Assembly (NCBI RefSeq): GCF_026262505.1
Contig: NC_067205.1
Span: 27,482,556-27,546,555, forward strand
DNA: 64,000 nt
Direction of reading: 5' to 3'
Origin: Trichomonas vaginalis G3
Lineage: Eukaryota > Parabasalia > Trichomonadida > Trichomonadidae
Below are positions 10,202 through 19,637 of this stretch, one piece after another; the first letter of the stretch is position 1; each line of letters opens with the position of its first letter. Made by a program: the position numbers and the translations under genes. The notes beneath the pieces are model-generated. The model saw only the letters and a list, made by a program, of their open reading frames with translations, was not told where the DNA came from and did not search any database.

Positions 10202-10240
10202 GAGGTGAAAAAACAGGTGAAATCTCACCTCTTCACCAAA
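10202..10240. terminator. GGTGA palindrome between convergent genes
   Basis: Repeated GGTGA/TCACC words form an inverted repeat (AGGTGAAATCTCACCTC core flanked by GAGGTGAAA and CTTCACC). A nearly identical element at 18,809-18,850 also lies between two convergent genes. Position suggests shared transcript-end signals. That role is inference. Confidence 0.45.
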
Positions 10241-10253
10241 AATATATTTTTGG

Positions 10254-10727
10254 TTAAATAGCTTCAGGGTCTATTTCTTCAACCATTTCACTTCCTTCGT
10301 CAATGTCAATAGAAGCTTCTTCAACCTTTGGTAAGAACTTTTGTATAACATCTTTGTTCGTTATTGTCTTCAGAGATGAAGGATAATATTTCACATTTGT
10401 TTCACCCTTCTTATATTCTTTCTGTTCGGAAAGATTCATAGCAATACTGAAGAAGTCAATGTTAGAGTTCTTTATGACAGTATAATGAGTATCTTTGACA
10501 TTCACGAAGAAACTCTTTTGTTTCAAAACTACTGCTAACTCTTGTGAAGTATAACGTTTGCGGTCAATGACGATAGCTAATGGTCTGACATACTGACCAA
10601 ACTTAGATTCTTTCACAAACTTCTTGTTAAAGATAACATTAACATTTGAAGCATTATTGAACTCATTCTTGATGGCAGTAGCGAGAGCATTGTATGAAAA
10701 GAACTTGCAATCTTGCATGTGTTTCAT
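10254..10727 (-). CDS. Conserved Polinton protein with acidic C-tail (157 aa)
   Basis: The same family as the 147-aa protein at 60,372-60,815 in copy 2. Shared features are an N-terminal helix after a FF or FFKIQ start, a central strand pair (P(L/I)A/M IxID/VDxxKYT) followed by LA..L(K/L), and an acidic tail ending in EEIDPEAI or a similar sequence. No known fold is recognised. The conserved acidic C-terminus could mediate protein or DNA-mimic interactions, but that is speculation. The gene is convergent with the KilA-N region and divergent from the polymerase gene. It is open from its ATG at 10727. Confidence 0.6.
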   Translation of the reverse strand: MKHMQDCKFFSYNALATAIKNEFNNASNVNVIFNKKFVKESKFGQYVRPLAIVIDRKRYTSQELAVVLKQKSFFVNVKDTHYTVIKNSNIDFFSIAMNLSEQKEYKKGETNVKYYPSSLKTITNKDVIQKFLPKVEEASIDIDEGSEMVEEIDPEAI

Positions 10728-10984
10728 TAAAATAAAAATATTAAATTATTTTGAAAAATAACTTAAAAAAATCTAATCTAATTTTTTCAAAAAATATTTT
10801 TTTATTTCCTACTAAAGATGTATCGGAAGTTGTCTAAGTTAGAACACTCGGAAATAAAACAACTTCTTACAGAAGCTAATATAGATGTTGCAAAGCATTA
10901 CGCAACAAACAAAAAGGCACTCGCTGACATCCTCAATGACTATAATGGTGAAATAACTTATGATAGAATTCATGAGTTCATAAA

Positions 10985-11010
10985 GCCGCAACGCGGCGAG
11001 GACGAAGTCC
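10985..11010. repeat. GC-rich double-hairpin insert, copy B (polymerase N-terminal region)
   Basis: GCCGC-AAC-GCGGC (10985-10997), a 2-base gap, then GGAC-GAA-GTCC (11000-11010), followed by ATG. The geometry is the same as copy A in the fiber gene (13 + 2 + 11) with compensating base changes in the stems. This indicates that the fold rather than the sequence is kept. Confidence 0.7.
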
Positions 11011-11078
11011 ATGCAAGAGCATTTCCTTTAAATGACGTTGCTATTGACTTATATCATAGACGTTCAATACCTCATGAA

Positions 11079-11260
11079 GTAAGAAGAGAAATGTTTGACA
11101 TAACAAATGCGAACGTGGTCATACTCGTAAAGCTCTTTCGCATGAAGTAAGAAGAGAAATGTTTGACATAACAAATGCGAACGTTGGTCATACTCGTAAA
11201 GCTCTTTCGCATGATGTTCGTCAAGAGATGTTTGACATAACAAATGCAAACGTTGGTGAA
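11079..11260. repeat. Three tandem copies of a ~69-bp coding repeat
   Basis: The word GAAATGTTTGACATAACAAA with flanking sequence recurs three times with a period of about 69 bp, encoding a segment EMFDITNANVG with charged linkers. It expands the linker in the N-terminal region of the polymerase gene. The copy 2 homologue lacks it. Confidence 0.75.
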
Positions 11261-12373
11261 ACACGAAAGAGAGATGACACACTGAAACAACAGAGAAGAG
11301 AGATGTTTAAAAGTGCTATAGAACAAGTTCGCAAAGCTAATAATGTCATTCGTTCCATTGACGACAAACCAAAAGAAGGTGAGAGATGGTTAAAGAAAGA
11401 TGAAGAAAATAGGAAGAGGAATGTGAAGTCAGGCAATAGACTCATTGACTTTAACATCGAAGCTTTAGATGAACCAAACAGAGACTACTTACACAAACAT
11501 TTCGGTAAGGTTTTCATGAGACTCTTAGAGAAAATTAAAATAAACTCCCAACAAAGATGGATGGTATGTTATAAACTTGGTGGAAAGTATGAATGTTCTA
11601 CGTTAAACCTCAATAATATTGGAACATTACTACATCAGCTCTTGAAGGAGAACTTTATATCAGAGATAGAAGCAAATGCTGCAGGTATTGTTGAAATGCA
11701 CTATGACTTCTTCTTGACAAACATAAAGAATCTTACTGAAATAAAGATGTATGATTTAACAGAATATGAAGGCTTAACGATGTCAGATGTAAAGAAAGGC
11801 AAACCAAAAAAGAGACCATATAGAGATGAAAGCACACTGACAAATGACCAGAAAGCCATTTTGGAAGCTCTTAAGCAAACAGGAAACCCAGCACTTATAG
11901 AAAGCTTTTGGAAAGATAATGGTGAAAAGAAGTTTTATAAGAAGAGAAGCGGTCAGTTCTGGAAGTATCTTTGCACATTACCTATAAATCTTGAACGCTA
12001 CCAAATCTTCAATGAACTGAACAAAAGAACTGCAACACTTATGACAGAGGACAATTGTTTCGTTTATGCTTGCATTCAGGCTGGAGTAAATGAAGAAACT
12101 ATTGACCACATGAGAGAAGTCATTCGTGTTAGAGACTTTCCTCAAAGTAAAGTACAAGAAATTTCTGACGCAACAGGTATAGCATTTAATGTTACCATTG
12201 GTTATTTCAATGACTCAAGACATAATGAAATAAAGAGATATACCAAAAGAATGCGAAACTGTTAGAACTATTGACTTACTTCTTGTTGAAGACCACTACA
12301 TGCTAAATGAAAGACTTCCAATGACAACATATTCATTCGAAACTATAAAGAAATTCTCAAAGCTTGTGGTGGA

Positions 12374-14730
12374 ATGAACATTGAGAAACAGATGAAGATT
12401 TATACAAAGAGAGAAGATAAATATGTAGTTCGTTATGATAGAACAACACCGTTATGGGATGTTATGAAAACATTGTGGGAGTGCAAATATTTCGAACCTA
12501 TTTCTTATGGAGAACTTTTCACATATACTACTGACTTATATAAACAGAACCTTGCACCATTTAAAGATTTGACATATGCTCCAAAGTATTGTGTACAACT
12601 GAAGAAGAAAGCAGAGTCAAAAGAAGTAAATAAAGCTAAATGTAAATTCATACCTGAGCACGTTTTCTTTGCTGACTTTGAGTGTAGTACGGATGGCTTT
12701 CATAAAGCTTTTAACATCTGTTATGACAGTGAAGATGGTTCAGTTAGTGAAAGCATTTGGGGTCAAAACTGTGCAACAGAATTTTTGGAAAGACTTCCTG
12801 ACAAGAGTTTAATATATTTCCATAACCTCAGTTATGACATAAACTTCATCTTAAGACACATGACAGAAGTGAAAGGAACTCCCATCATTAAAGGTTCACG
12901 AACAATGCAAATAACTGGTTTATATAAAGGACGGGCAATTATTATAAAAGACTCTTACAGTGTTATAAATAAGAAGCTTAAACTATTTCCTGCTATGTTT
13001 AACTTACAAACAGGACCGAAAGAAGTATTTCCATATAACTACTACAGCAGTGTTTTGTTAGCAAATGACAACAGAACTGGTGTCATTTCTGAAGCATGTA
13101 AGTTTATCCATGATGCAGATACATTTATGAAGAACATAGATTCCATCAAAGGTTGCAGAATAGATGAAAACCACTTCGACTTAGAAAAATATAGCACGTT
13201 TTACTGCAAACAAGATGTAAGAATTTTAAGAGAAGGTTTTGTAAAGTTCCGCAATGACTTATTGAAAGAGTTTGATTTAAACGTTTATGACTACGTTAGT
13301 ATTTGTTCATTGCTAACAAATTGTTTGAGAACAGAGTATACTTCCCGAATGGAAATCTTTATGACCTCTCAAATAAACCAAGAGAATTTATTTCGAGATG
13401 CATTCAAGGTGGAAGATGTATGTTGTCAGATAACATGAAACAAAAGAGCAAAAAGAAACTCATTGCTGACTTCGACACTGTTTCATTATATCCTTCAGCT
13501 ATAGCAAGACTTTATACTTTAGAAGGTATTCCAAAAGTATTGAAGGAAGAAATGTTAAGCACAGAGTATCTCATGAGACATTTATTCGATGATGACCAAA
13601 AGGAACCCATTGGTGAAAAGTTTATGTCTGGCTTCTTTGTTCTCATTAAGATAACAGAGATTGGTATACCCAGACACTTTCATTTAATAGTTTGCGACCC
13701 TGAACTAAATCCAGAACTTAACGTTCCAAGAAGTTCAAACACTTGCTGTCTCATGTATGTTGACCATATAACATTACAAGACCTCATAAAATATCAAGGT
13801 GTCAAATGTGAAGTGTTGCAAGGATACTATTACGATGGAAACAGAGATATGAGAATAAGAGATGAAGTAAAGAAGTTGTTTGAGTTAAGGTTAAAGTATA
13901 AGAAAGAAGAAAACCCCTTACAAGAAATTATAAAACTCATTCTGAACAGCATTTATGGCAAAACTATTCTATCTCCTATTGAGTCAAAAATAACCATAGT
14001 AGATGACAAAGATGCTATAAGATATGCTATAAGAAATTACAACCATATAGTGAAGTTCGAAGGTTTGGATGGTTCAGATAAAACTATTTTCAAGCTAACG
14101 AAAAGCATTTGCAGACACTTTAACTTCTGTCCACTTGGTGTTAATATTCTGTCTATGTCAAAACGTATTATGAATGAAGTATTCTGTACTGCAGAGGACA
14201 TGGGTCTTCAAATCTTTTACCAGGATACCGACAGTATGCACTTATATAATGAAGACATCCCAAAGCTTGCAGCAGAGTTTAAGAAGAGATATGGTCGCGA
14301 ACTTATAGGAAAGAACCTTGGTCAATTTCATAGCGACTTTGCAGAAATAACACCTGGAAAACAAAGTTTAGCTTATAAAAGTATTTTCTGTGGAAAGAAG
14401 ACCTACATAGACTTACTCACTAACGATTTAAATGAAGTTGCATTTCACTGCAGAATGAAAGGCGTGAAGCAAGATGTTATTGCTTTAACCGCTAATGAAA
14501 TGTTTCCTGAAGCTATACAATGCTATTACAATGAAGATAAGAACATTCACATACCTGTTGGAACATATGACAAAGACTCTGAGTTCAGTTTAATGAAACT
14601 TTACAAAGCACTTCATGATGGTCAAGAGATTGCATTCGACTTATGTAAGTCATGTCAACCTTGCTTTGCTGAAAAGTTCAACTTTTCAATAACGACTAAA
14701 ACAAGCTTTATTCGTAAGTTGAAGTTCTGA
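12374..14730 (+). pseudogene. Polinton protein-primed DNA polymerase B (fossil, broken)
   Basis: All family B motifs are visible. Exonuclease motifs are HVFFADFE (ExoI), YFHNLSYDINF (ExoII) and YSTFYCKQDVRIL (ExoIII). Polymerase motifs are FDTVSLYPSAI (A), LILNSIYGKT (B) and YQDTDSMHL (C), with spacing typical of the protein-primed subfamily. The copy 2 homologue at 51,728-54,289 aligns throughout. The enzyme would replicate the element from its ends using a terminal protein. The gene is broken here. It ends close to a short tandem repeat and a convergent structural-type gene. Confidence 0.8.
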
Positions 14731-14795
14731 GGTCATTTATTTTTGTCAGCAATGAGGTCATGAATGAGGTCATGAATGAGGTCATTCGTGATAAA
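14731..14795. repeat. 12-bp tandem repeat between convergent genes
   Basis: GAGGTCAT words (GAATGAGGTCAT unit) repeat about four times directly after the polymerase stop, before the convergent gene ending at 14815. It may mark the transcript-end region. No other content is seen. Confidence 0.6.
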
Positions 14796-14814
14796 AATAA
14801 AGCTAGCGTAGATT

Positions 14815-15671
14815 TTACAATACTGCGATGGTAGAGTTTAAGAGTTGTGCTTCAATGTAGAGACAGTCCTTATGGTCTGGAGGCAAGAACACTGGACATT
14901 TATGGTCATGAGTGGAGAACATGTCTATCCAAAACTCACGATTGAAGCCAGTTAATTTATAGTATTTAGGGTTAGGAAGTGGTGAAGTTCTTGTATGACC
15001 AATGAACTCATTTTCAACTCCTTTGGCTATATTAGAGTAAAGTATTGCTTGCTTTCTATCCCAAATGCCAGGTGTTACAATCTTTGAAAATTCATTTTTC
15101 CTCGGAAGCATTGCATCATAATTGAAAACATTCTTGAAATCATCACTTGGTTCAGAGATTTGAAATCTTATACGTAATGGATTTTCTTTCTTTTTAGCGA
15201 CTTCATTGAATGGTGAAATATAACAAACTGACAGTCATGAGTTCCATCTTCATTTTCATTAAATTCATAATGAAAGTCTATAAGTTGTGGCTGACTACCT
15301 TCTTCTTTCAGTTGTGCAAGAAACTCACGTAAAGGCTGTAAAGTTTGTACTTCAATGTTGAACTTTTTCTCGAACATCTCATTAAATGAAATCATACATT
15401 GCAACAATGTTGTATCGTCTTTAAAGTATTTGTATATGTGAATGTTTTGGGCGCTTAAAGACTGTTCGTCATTTTCTATCTCGACTTGAAGTATAAAGTC
15501 AACCTTTCTGAAAGCACGTGTTATATACATAGATGTTATGCCAATGTACTTCTCTTCATTTATGTTCACAATCCAGTCTGTTGGAAACTTAAACGTTACT
15601 CTGTTCCCCTTTATTTTGACGTCAGGGTTTTCACTACTGAACGCAACAGATAAAGGTATTTGTCTATACAT
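14815..15671 (-). pseudogene. Polinton structural-type gene (fossil, broken)
   Basis: From the ATG at 15671 the N-terminal part reads MYRQIPLSVAFSS and then VTFKFPTDWIVNINEEKYIG, a strand-rich start like the small jelly-roll capsid proteins of Polintons. The C-terminal part has an ordered segment with SNIAKGVENEFIGH, YYKLTGFNREFWIDMF and LPPDHKDCLYIEAQLL. No exact family match can be claimed. A promoter motif TTTTTATCCGAACTAAATG overlaps the start. The gene is broken. It could be a second minor capsid or accessory virion protein. Confidence 0.45.
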
Positions 15672-15694
15672 TTAGTTCGGATAAAAATAAACCA
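15672..15694 (-). promoter_or_regulatory. Polinton T-rich promoter-like element (minus strand)
   Basis: Read on the minus strand, TTTATTTTTATCCGAACTAA directly precedes the ATG at 15671. It is nearly the same as the element before the major capsid gene at 16443 (TATTTTTATCCGAAGTAAAT), which supports a shared promoter class for virion genes. Confidence 0.6.
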
Positions 15695-15695
15695 T

Positions 15696-15935
15696 TTACT
15701 CTTTCTTTGCTTCAGCTTCTTCTCTAGCTTTCTTTGCCAGCAAACGTGGGTTCTTTTGTCTTCCAGCAGCTAATGCAGCAAGTTGTTTTTCACTAAGTTT
15801 TCTCTTTGGTCTCTCTGGCTTTTGTTCTTGTTTTTGTTCCTTCAGTTCGGATAAAATTTGCTCACGAATTTCTTTCTTCAATGCTTCAACATCTATGACA
15901 CCTTGGGTCTTGTCCGTAGGGCTTGTCTGAGTCAT
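15696..15935 (-). CDS. Small basic Polinton protein (conserved KRKL..KQLAALAAGR motif)
   Basis: About 79 residues from the ATG at 15935. This start is preferred because a promoter motif (TTTTTTATCTGCAGTCAA) directly precedes it and the copy 2 homologue (51,496-51,723) starts at the same place. The N-terminal half is an acidic helix (LKKEIREQILSELKEQ). The C-terminal half is basic and highly conserved between copies: RKLSEKQLAALAAGRQKNPR, then a Lys/Glu tail. Lys/Arg content suggests nucleic-acid binding, perhaps DNA condensation in the virion. This is inference. It is divergent from the gene at 15981. Confidence 0.6.
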   Translation of the reverse strand: MTQTSPTDKTQGVIDVEALKKEIREQILSELKEQKQEQKPERPKRKLSEKQLAALAAGRQKNPRLLAKKAREEAEAKKE

Positions 15936-15980
15936 TTGACTGCAGATAAAAAACAAAATTAAAACTTTAACCGATGTAAA

Positions 15981-16415
15981 ATGAGCTTGTCAAAATCAGA
16001 GCGAGAGTCTATTATATTAAATGACGCAAGAGGAATACAACATCCTTTCTATTATGTAAGTCAGAGTAAAGATGGTAAAATATACGTAAGAAAAAGAAAG
16101 GTTCCATTAGCGAATGCAGAGAGCGACAACATTAAGGTGCATGGCAAGGGTGAAGTCCACGAAGCCCATATAAAACCTTCTGTTCAAACTGAAAAGTCAA
16201 TAGAACCAGAAGAAAAGAAGCCAGATGTACTTTCAATAACGAACCAAGAGCTTATTGCAAAGTTCGTGAATTTCATTGAAAAACAAACCGAGTCAAAGAA
16301 TCCTGACCCGCCAGTGAAAGAAGTTGAGACAAAAGAGAATGTACAGTTCATTGAAAATGTCAAGAAACAACTTCCACCACGAATGCCAAGAAGAAGAGTG
16401 AGAATAATGAAGTAA
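15981..16415 (+). CDS. Conserved small Polinton protein with YV..DGK..VRKRK module
   Basis: A 144-residue protein homologous to 51,012-51,461 in copy 2. The N-terminus is conserved (S..E...IILN(D/E)A(R/K)GIQHP(F/L)YYV), followed by a basic strand pair with DGKIYVRKRKVPL. The remainder is a low-complexity linker with a basic C-terminus (MPRRRVRIMK). The gene at 18,554 has the same FYV..MKDGRVQFRK.K.PL module, so this module is reused. A degenerate GC-rich double hairpin lies in frame near 16,136-16,165. It is divergent from the small basic protein, and the pair is kept in copy 2. Function unknown. Confidence 0.6.
   Translation: MSLSKSERESIILNDARGIQHPFYYVSQSKDGKIYVRKRKVPLANAESDNIKVHGKGEVHEAHIKPSVQTEKSIEPEEKKPDVLSITNQELIAKFVNFIEKQTESKNPDPPVKEVETKENVQFIENVKKQLPPRMPRRRVRIMK
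16136..16165. repeat. GC-rich double-hairpin insert, copy C (degenerate)
   Basis: Sequence GGTGCATGGCAAGGGTGAAG and following bases include GGGT-GAA-GTCC, the same second-hairpin form as copies A and B, with wobble pairs. It encodes residues VHGKGEVHEAH, resembling the QGEAHD and GEDEVHA residues coded by the other copies. The assignment is weaker than for A and B. Confidence 0.45.
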
Positions 16416-16420
16416 ATAGA

Positions 16421-16442
16421 TATTTTTATCCGAAGTAAATAC
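16421..16442 (+). promoter_or_regulatory. Promoter-like element of the major capsid gene
   Basis: TATTTTTATCCGAAGTAAAT lies just before the ATG at 16443. It is one of the best matches to the Polinton consensus in this window. Confidence 0.55.
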
Positions 16443-17969
16443 ATGCAGAACGAACAGTTAAACGAATTTACTCCAGCAGAGCATATTCATCAGATTCGCT
16501 CATATTTCGATATCATAGACAATGCAGTTCAAATTGGTGACACTAATAGAAAATATTCTGACGCAAAGATTCCATCACAACCTGGAACTGCTAAAGATAA
16601 CACATGGGTAACATTCAATCTCTCACCTCCTGGTGAAAATATGTTGGACCTTTACAATACATTCATTACGTATAAAATGGAAGGTCAATTTATTGTAGAT
16701 AAAGAAATTGGTTCAGGTTCCAATAAAACAAACCCACCAGGATTTTGGATTGGTTTCGATGACGCTTTCTATGCAGTTGCTGGATATCAAATCCTTGCAA
16801 ATGGTCGTATCGTATATTCTCAAGACAACGCAAGAGAAGAAGCATATATAACTTCAAACTCACAAACTACCGAACAAATAAAGAAAGTAGATGTTTTCTC
16901 AAAGACTCGACATGAAGATGTATGGAGTCATTCGGGAACATGCAGAACAGGACAAATTGTTAGTGGTCCAATTACAGCAGGAAAATCATTTGATTTTAAG
17001 CTTCGTTTAAGAATTCCTGTTAGAAGATTCCTTCCATTAGAAGCTATTCGATTTATTCCAGCTTTTGCAGGAAACATTCAGCTTAAAGTAAAGTTCAGTA
17101 GCGACGCCTTACAATGCACATCTATATCTGTAAATGATATCATTGCTTTCAATCCAACTCTTAAAGTTGCATTTGCTTCAGATTCAAATCCACCGACAAA
17201 TAAATTTGTTCCATGGAATGAACCATTCACTATGATAACGAAGGCAGTAGAAGCTAGTGGAACAGTTACTATTACAACTGTAACCCAGCAACTATTTCGA
17301 ACAAAGATGGATTTTAATGAATGTTTCATTCATCCAAAGTCATTCTCTTTAGACCCTAACATTTATACAGAACTTGTAGAACATTATACAAACGAGGCTT
17401 TATGTTTTCCTGTTAAAGTTATGGATTGGATTCCTATGGACGGTTCATTCTCAAAGAATACAGATAGTTCAAGTGCAACATTTACAGCAGCTTATACGCC
17501 TATTAATGTTAAAAGTATTTGGGCACTATTTAGAAAGAAAGACAACTATTATGTTAATTTTGAGAACCCTAAGTTTAAATATCTTCAGCTTTCCATGGGA
17601 GCTTATGGAAATATGCCTGCAGAACCTGAAAAATCATATGGACCTGTATTTTATGAAATGGTTGCGAACGCTTGCAATACAAACAATGATATGATAGGAT
17701 TTAATGAAGATGTTATGAGGTCATTGGTGGATGATGGTAGTGTGGAACATAAATGGGATAGCTATGACAACACACATTTCTTATGTGGTTTTCCAACAGA
17801 AGTGGACTTTTGCTTCCAACAAGGTCAAACATCTACTGCTCCAATAACATACAAATTGTCTGTTAAAGGACCTATTGAACTAGCAACTGAAAACGTACCA
17901 AAGCCACTTATTGGATTTATGAGGGATTGTTGCTTTGCCATTCAGGTGCGTGCTAATGGCATCCCATAA
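16443..17969 (+). CDS. Polinton major capsid protein (double jelly-roll type)
   Basis: A 508-residue open gene homologous to the 563-residue gene at 49,300-50,991. Shared segments include the N-terminal ..IRSYFD..D.AVQIGDTNRKY, NLSPPGENM(L/I)DLYNTFI, SQDNAREE.YITS, the long RF(L/I)....RF(I/L)PAFAGN(I/L)QLKVKFS, FSLDPNIY, and the C-terminal HFLCGFP.E.DF.FQQGQ. Length and the paired beta-rich halves match the Polinton double jelly-roll major capsid protein, which forms hexons of an icosahedral shell. It is open here with no visible break. The ATG at 16443 follows a strong promoter motif. Confidence 0.8.
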   Translation: MQNEQLNEFTPAEHIHQIRSYFDIIDNAVQIGDTNRKYSDAKIPSQPGTAKDNTWVTFNLSPPGENMLDLYNTFITYKMEGQFIVDKEIGSGSNKTNPPGFWIGFDDAFYAVAGYQILANGRIVYSQDNAREEAYITSNSQTTEQIKKVDVFSKTRHEDVWSHSGTCRTGQIVSGPITAGKSFDFKLRLRIPVRRFLPLEAIRFIPAFAGNIQLKVKFSSDALQCTSISVNDIIAFNPTLKVAFASDSNPPTNKFVPWNEPFTMITKAVEASGTVTITTVTQQLFRTKMDFNECFIHPKSFSLDPNIYTELVEHYTNEALCFPVKVMDWIPMDGSFSKNTDSSSATFTAAYTPINVKSIWALFRKKDNYYVNFENPKFKYLQLSMGAYGNMPAEPEKSYGPVFYEMVANACNTNNDMIGFNEDVMRSLVDDGSVEHKWDSYDNTHFLCGFPTEVDFCFQQGQTSTAPITYKLSVKGPIELATENVPKPLIGFMRDCCFAIQVRANGIP

Positions 17970-18046
17970 TAAGATTAGATGACTATAACTTAGCCACGGA
18001 CGACAGTGAGGAATAAAGGATGAACGTTTATTTTTAAAGCTTATAA

Positions 18047-18505
18047 ATGAGTTCTTCATCAAGCTCTCGCGAACCTTCACCATCTATGAAACAAACTTTA
18101 CCAAACGATTATGGAGCACCTATTGAATATTTCTTACGAGCTGCACAATGGCAAAGAGCAGTTTCACCAAGGTTAGGTGTTCCACCAGCTCCTGTCAAAA
18201 ATAGCATTTGGTCAAGTCCTTATATAAGATATGGTCTCCCACTAGGTTTGCTAGCTACAGCAGGAGCAGTAATGATGTTGAAAAGAAATAAAGCAAATGT
18301 TGTAAATAATACTGAAGTAGCTGAAGTTAAACAAACTCCGACACCATCGCCAAAACCAACGCCTTCACAAACAACACCTTCAATGACTCCTGAACCTATG
18401 GAATTACAAACTCCTGTTCAAAAGTCAACTCCAAAACCGACTCCAACATTTAAACCAGAACCTACACCACAAATAAATCGTAAAACTCCTGCGTTTCCTT
18501 ACTGA
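18047..18505 (+). CDS. Polinton small membrane protein with Pro/Thr-rich tail
   Basis: A 152-residue protein. After an N-terminal Ser-rich segment and a short helical region, one hydrophobic stretch (YGLPLGLLATAGAVMML) is predicted to span a membrane and is followed by KRNK. The C-terminal 70 residues are a Pro/Thr-rich linker (TPTPSPKPTPS repeats). No homologue is recognised. It follows the major capsid gene on the same strand, so it may be a virion membrane or spike-anchoring protein. That is a guess from position. Confidence 0.5.
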   Translation: MSSSSSSREPSPSMKQTLPNDYGAPIEYFLRAAQWQRAVSPRLGVPPAPVKNSIWSSPYIRYGLPLGLLATAGAVMMLKRNKANVVNNTEVAEVKQTPTPSPKPTPSQTTPSMTPEPMELQTPVQKSTPKPTPTFKPEPTPQINRKTPAFPY

Positions 18506-18553
18506 AAAAATAACGTTATTTTTATTTTATTTGAACATTTTATTTAGAGTAAA

Positions 18554-18790
18554 ATGACGACTAAAGTCACTGAAGCAATGAAACAAAAATTTTTGGTAGA
18601 ATACATTAAATCAGGAGCGGTTCCAGAAGGTTTTTACGTTCATACTATGAAGGATGGTAGAGTTCAGTTTAGAAAGATAAAGCAACCATTAGATAGAGAA
18701 GGTATATTAAGGAAGATTAAACTTCATGAGGACAACATTGCTGAACTTAAGAAGAAGTTAGAAGAGTTGGAGAAAGGAAGAGAGTTATAA
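18554..18790 (+). CDS. Small Polinton protein with DGR..FRK module and C-terminal helix
   Basis: 78 residues. The N-terminal half contains the FYVHTMKDGRVQFRKIKQPL module shared with the genes at 15,981 and 51,461. The C-terminal half is a charged coiled coil (LHEDNIAELKKKLEELEKG). The ATG follows a T-rich element (TTTTATTTAGAGTAAA). Function unknown. The shared module suggests a common partner or nucleic-acid contact. Confidence 0.5.
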   Translation: MTTKVTEAMKQKFLVEYIKSGAVPEGFYVHTMKDGRVQFRKIKQPLDREGILRKIKLHEDNIAELKKKLEELEKGREL

Positions 18791-18808
18791 AGTAATGAAT
18801 TCAACGGG

Positions 18809-18850
18809 TGAAAAAAGAGGTGAAAAAACAGGTGAGATCTCACCACTTCA
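18809..18850. terminator. GGTGA palindrome between convergent genes
   Basis: GGTGAGATCTCACC (a perfect 14-base palindrome) flanked by GAGGTGAAAAAACA and ACTTCACC, between genes ending at 18790 and 18955. It is almost the same element as at 10,202-10,240, which also lies between convergent genes. A role at transcript ends is inferred. Confidence 0.5.
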
Positions 18851-18954
18851 CCTAAATTTATTTTTGCGCTATGTTTTCATACGTGTGAGGGTGGTGATAT
18901 CATTAATTTTTAAGTTTATTTTTATATAAATGACAGAACAAAAATATAACATAT

Positions 18955-19389
18955 CTACTCAACAGGAATGAGACCCTTACTGACTATGTATTCGTTTAAT
19001 GCTTGATGAAAACAATGGTACATATTATCGTATGGGTATACACAGCGTCTGTTTCCATCGTCGTCGTATATGTAGAGCTCAAATCCAGTCCAACCTTCTT
19101 TTGTACAATATGTAGCTTTATTTAAGTATGCATTTATGTAGATAAGGCAATTTTCTTCATCGCTCCAGAAATAATTTTTGTTCTTTGTTGAAATAGTTTT
19201 CGTTCCTCTGCGACCATAAGGAATGTATGCAATGAACTTTGCGTCATAAGGGATTGTAATATATTCAGGGTTTCTTTCATCGTCAATGGGTCTGTCTTTG
19301 TTAAAATGCATGTTTCTCAGTTTTACTTGAGTTTTGAATAGTTCACGGAAACGTTCTGGGAAAGAGTCATAGTAAATGTAGTCGGACAT
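18955..19389 (-). CDS. Polinton hypothetical protein next to the right terminus
   Basis: 144 residues, open from the ATG at 19389. It is rich in Tyr and charged residues (YIYYDSFPERFRELF..., NKNYFWSDEENCLIYINAYL, YIYDDDGNRRCVYPYDN). No signal peptide, membrane segment or known domain is seen. It is the last gene before the right end, reading inward. Confidence 0.55.
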   Translation of the reverse strand: MSDYIYYDSFPERFRELFKTQVKLRNMHFNKDRPIDDERNPEYITIPYDAKFIAYIPYGRRGTKTISTKNKNYFWSDEENCLIYINAYLNKATYCTKEGWTGFELYIYDDDGNRRCVYPYDNMYHCFHQALNEYIVSKGLIPVE

Positions 19390-19592
19390 GTCTTTGTAAT
19401 GAAATAAAAAATTTAAAAAAAAATAAAAATAAGGTTATTTTTTATTTAGTGAGGACGGTAGTGAATTCGTTAGTGAGTTCGTTAGTGAAGTCGTTTATGT
19501 GTCAGATAGTTTTGTAAATATTTAAGGTTAAGTTGGTGTTTGTGTTTGTGTTGTAAAATATACGTTACCAGTTTCGTAAAGTGTCAAAACCG
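19390..19592. other. Polinton 1 terminal non-coding stretch
   Basis: About 200 bp without a gene, AT-rich, with GTTAGTGA direct repeats near 19,460-19,490 and G/T-rich words near 19,530-19,550. It includes GTAAAGTGTC just before the tip palindrome, similar to words at hairpin-array ends. It is likely part of the terminal region of the element. Confidence 0.4.
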
Positions 19593-19637
19593 CTAAGTGG
19601 TGTACGGAGGCGCGCAGTGCCACAGTACACGACTTAG
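19593..19637. repeat. Palindromic tip at the Polinton 1 right end
   Basis: CTAAGTGGTGTAC (19593-19605) and GTACACGACTTAG (19625-19637) are inverted with one mismatch around a GC-rich 19-base loop. It marks the change from element to host-type sequence. A similar imperfect palindrome (49,170-49,209) lies at the left end of Polinton 2. The exact terminus and target duplication could not be fixed because the other end is missing. Confidence 0.5.

Larger units (their letters stand above)
10818..12265 (+). pseudogene. N-terminal region of the Polinton polymerase gene, OTU-like part (fossil, broken)
   Basis: Related to the open gene 54,919-56,127 in copy 2. Conserved segments include YDFF near the centre, LPINLERYQIFNELN, and DNCFVYACIQAGVNEETI, where an Asp-x-Cys start of a helix resembles the catalytic cysteine of OTU-like cysteine proteases. 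The matching histidine segment (EDHYML) lies further along, just before the polymerase proper. Fusion of an OTU-like protease region to Polinton polymerases is my reading of these two motifs. The N-terminal part contains a tandem repeat (see separate entry). The promoter element is a T-run with ATTTCCTACTAAAG just before the ATG. The region is broken. Confidence 0.55.
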
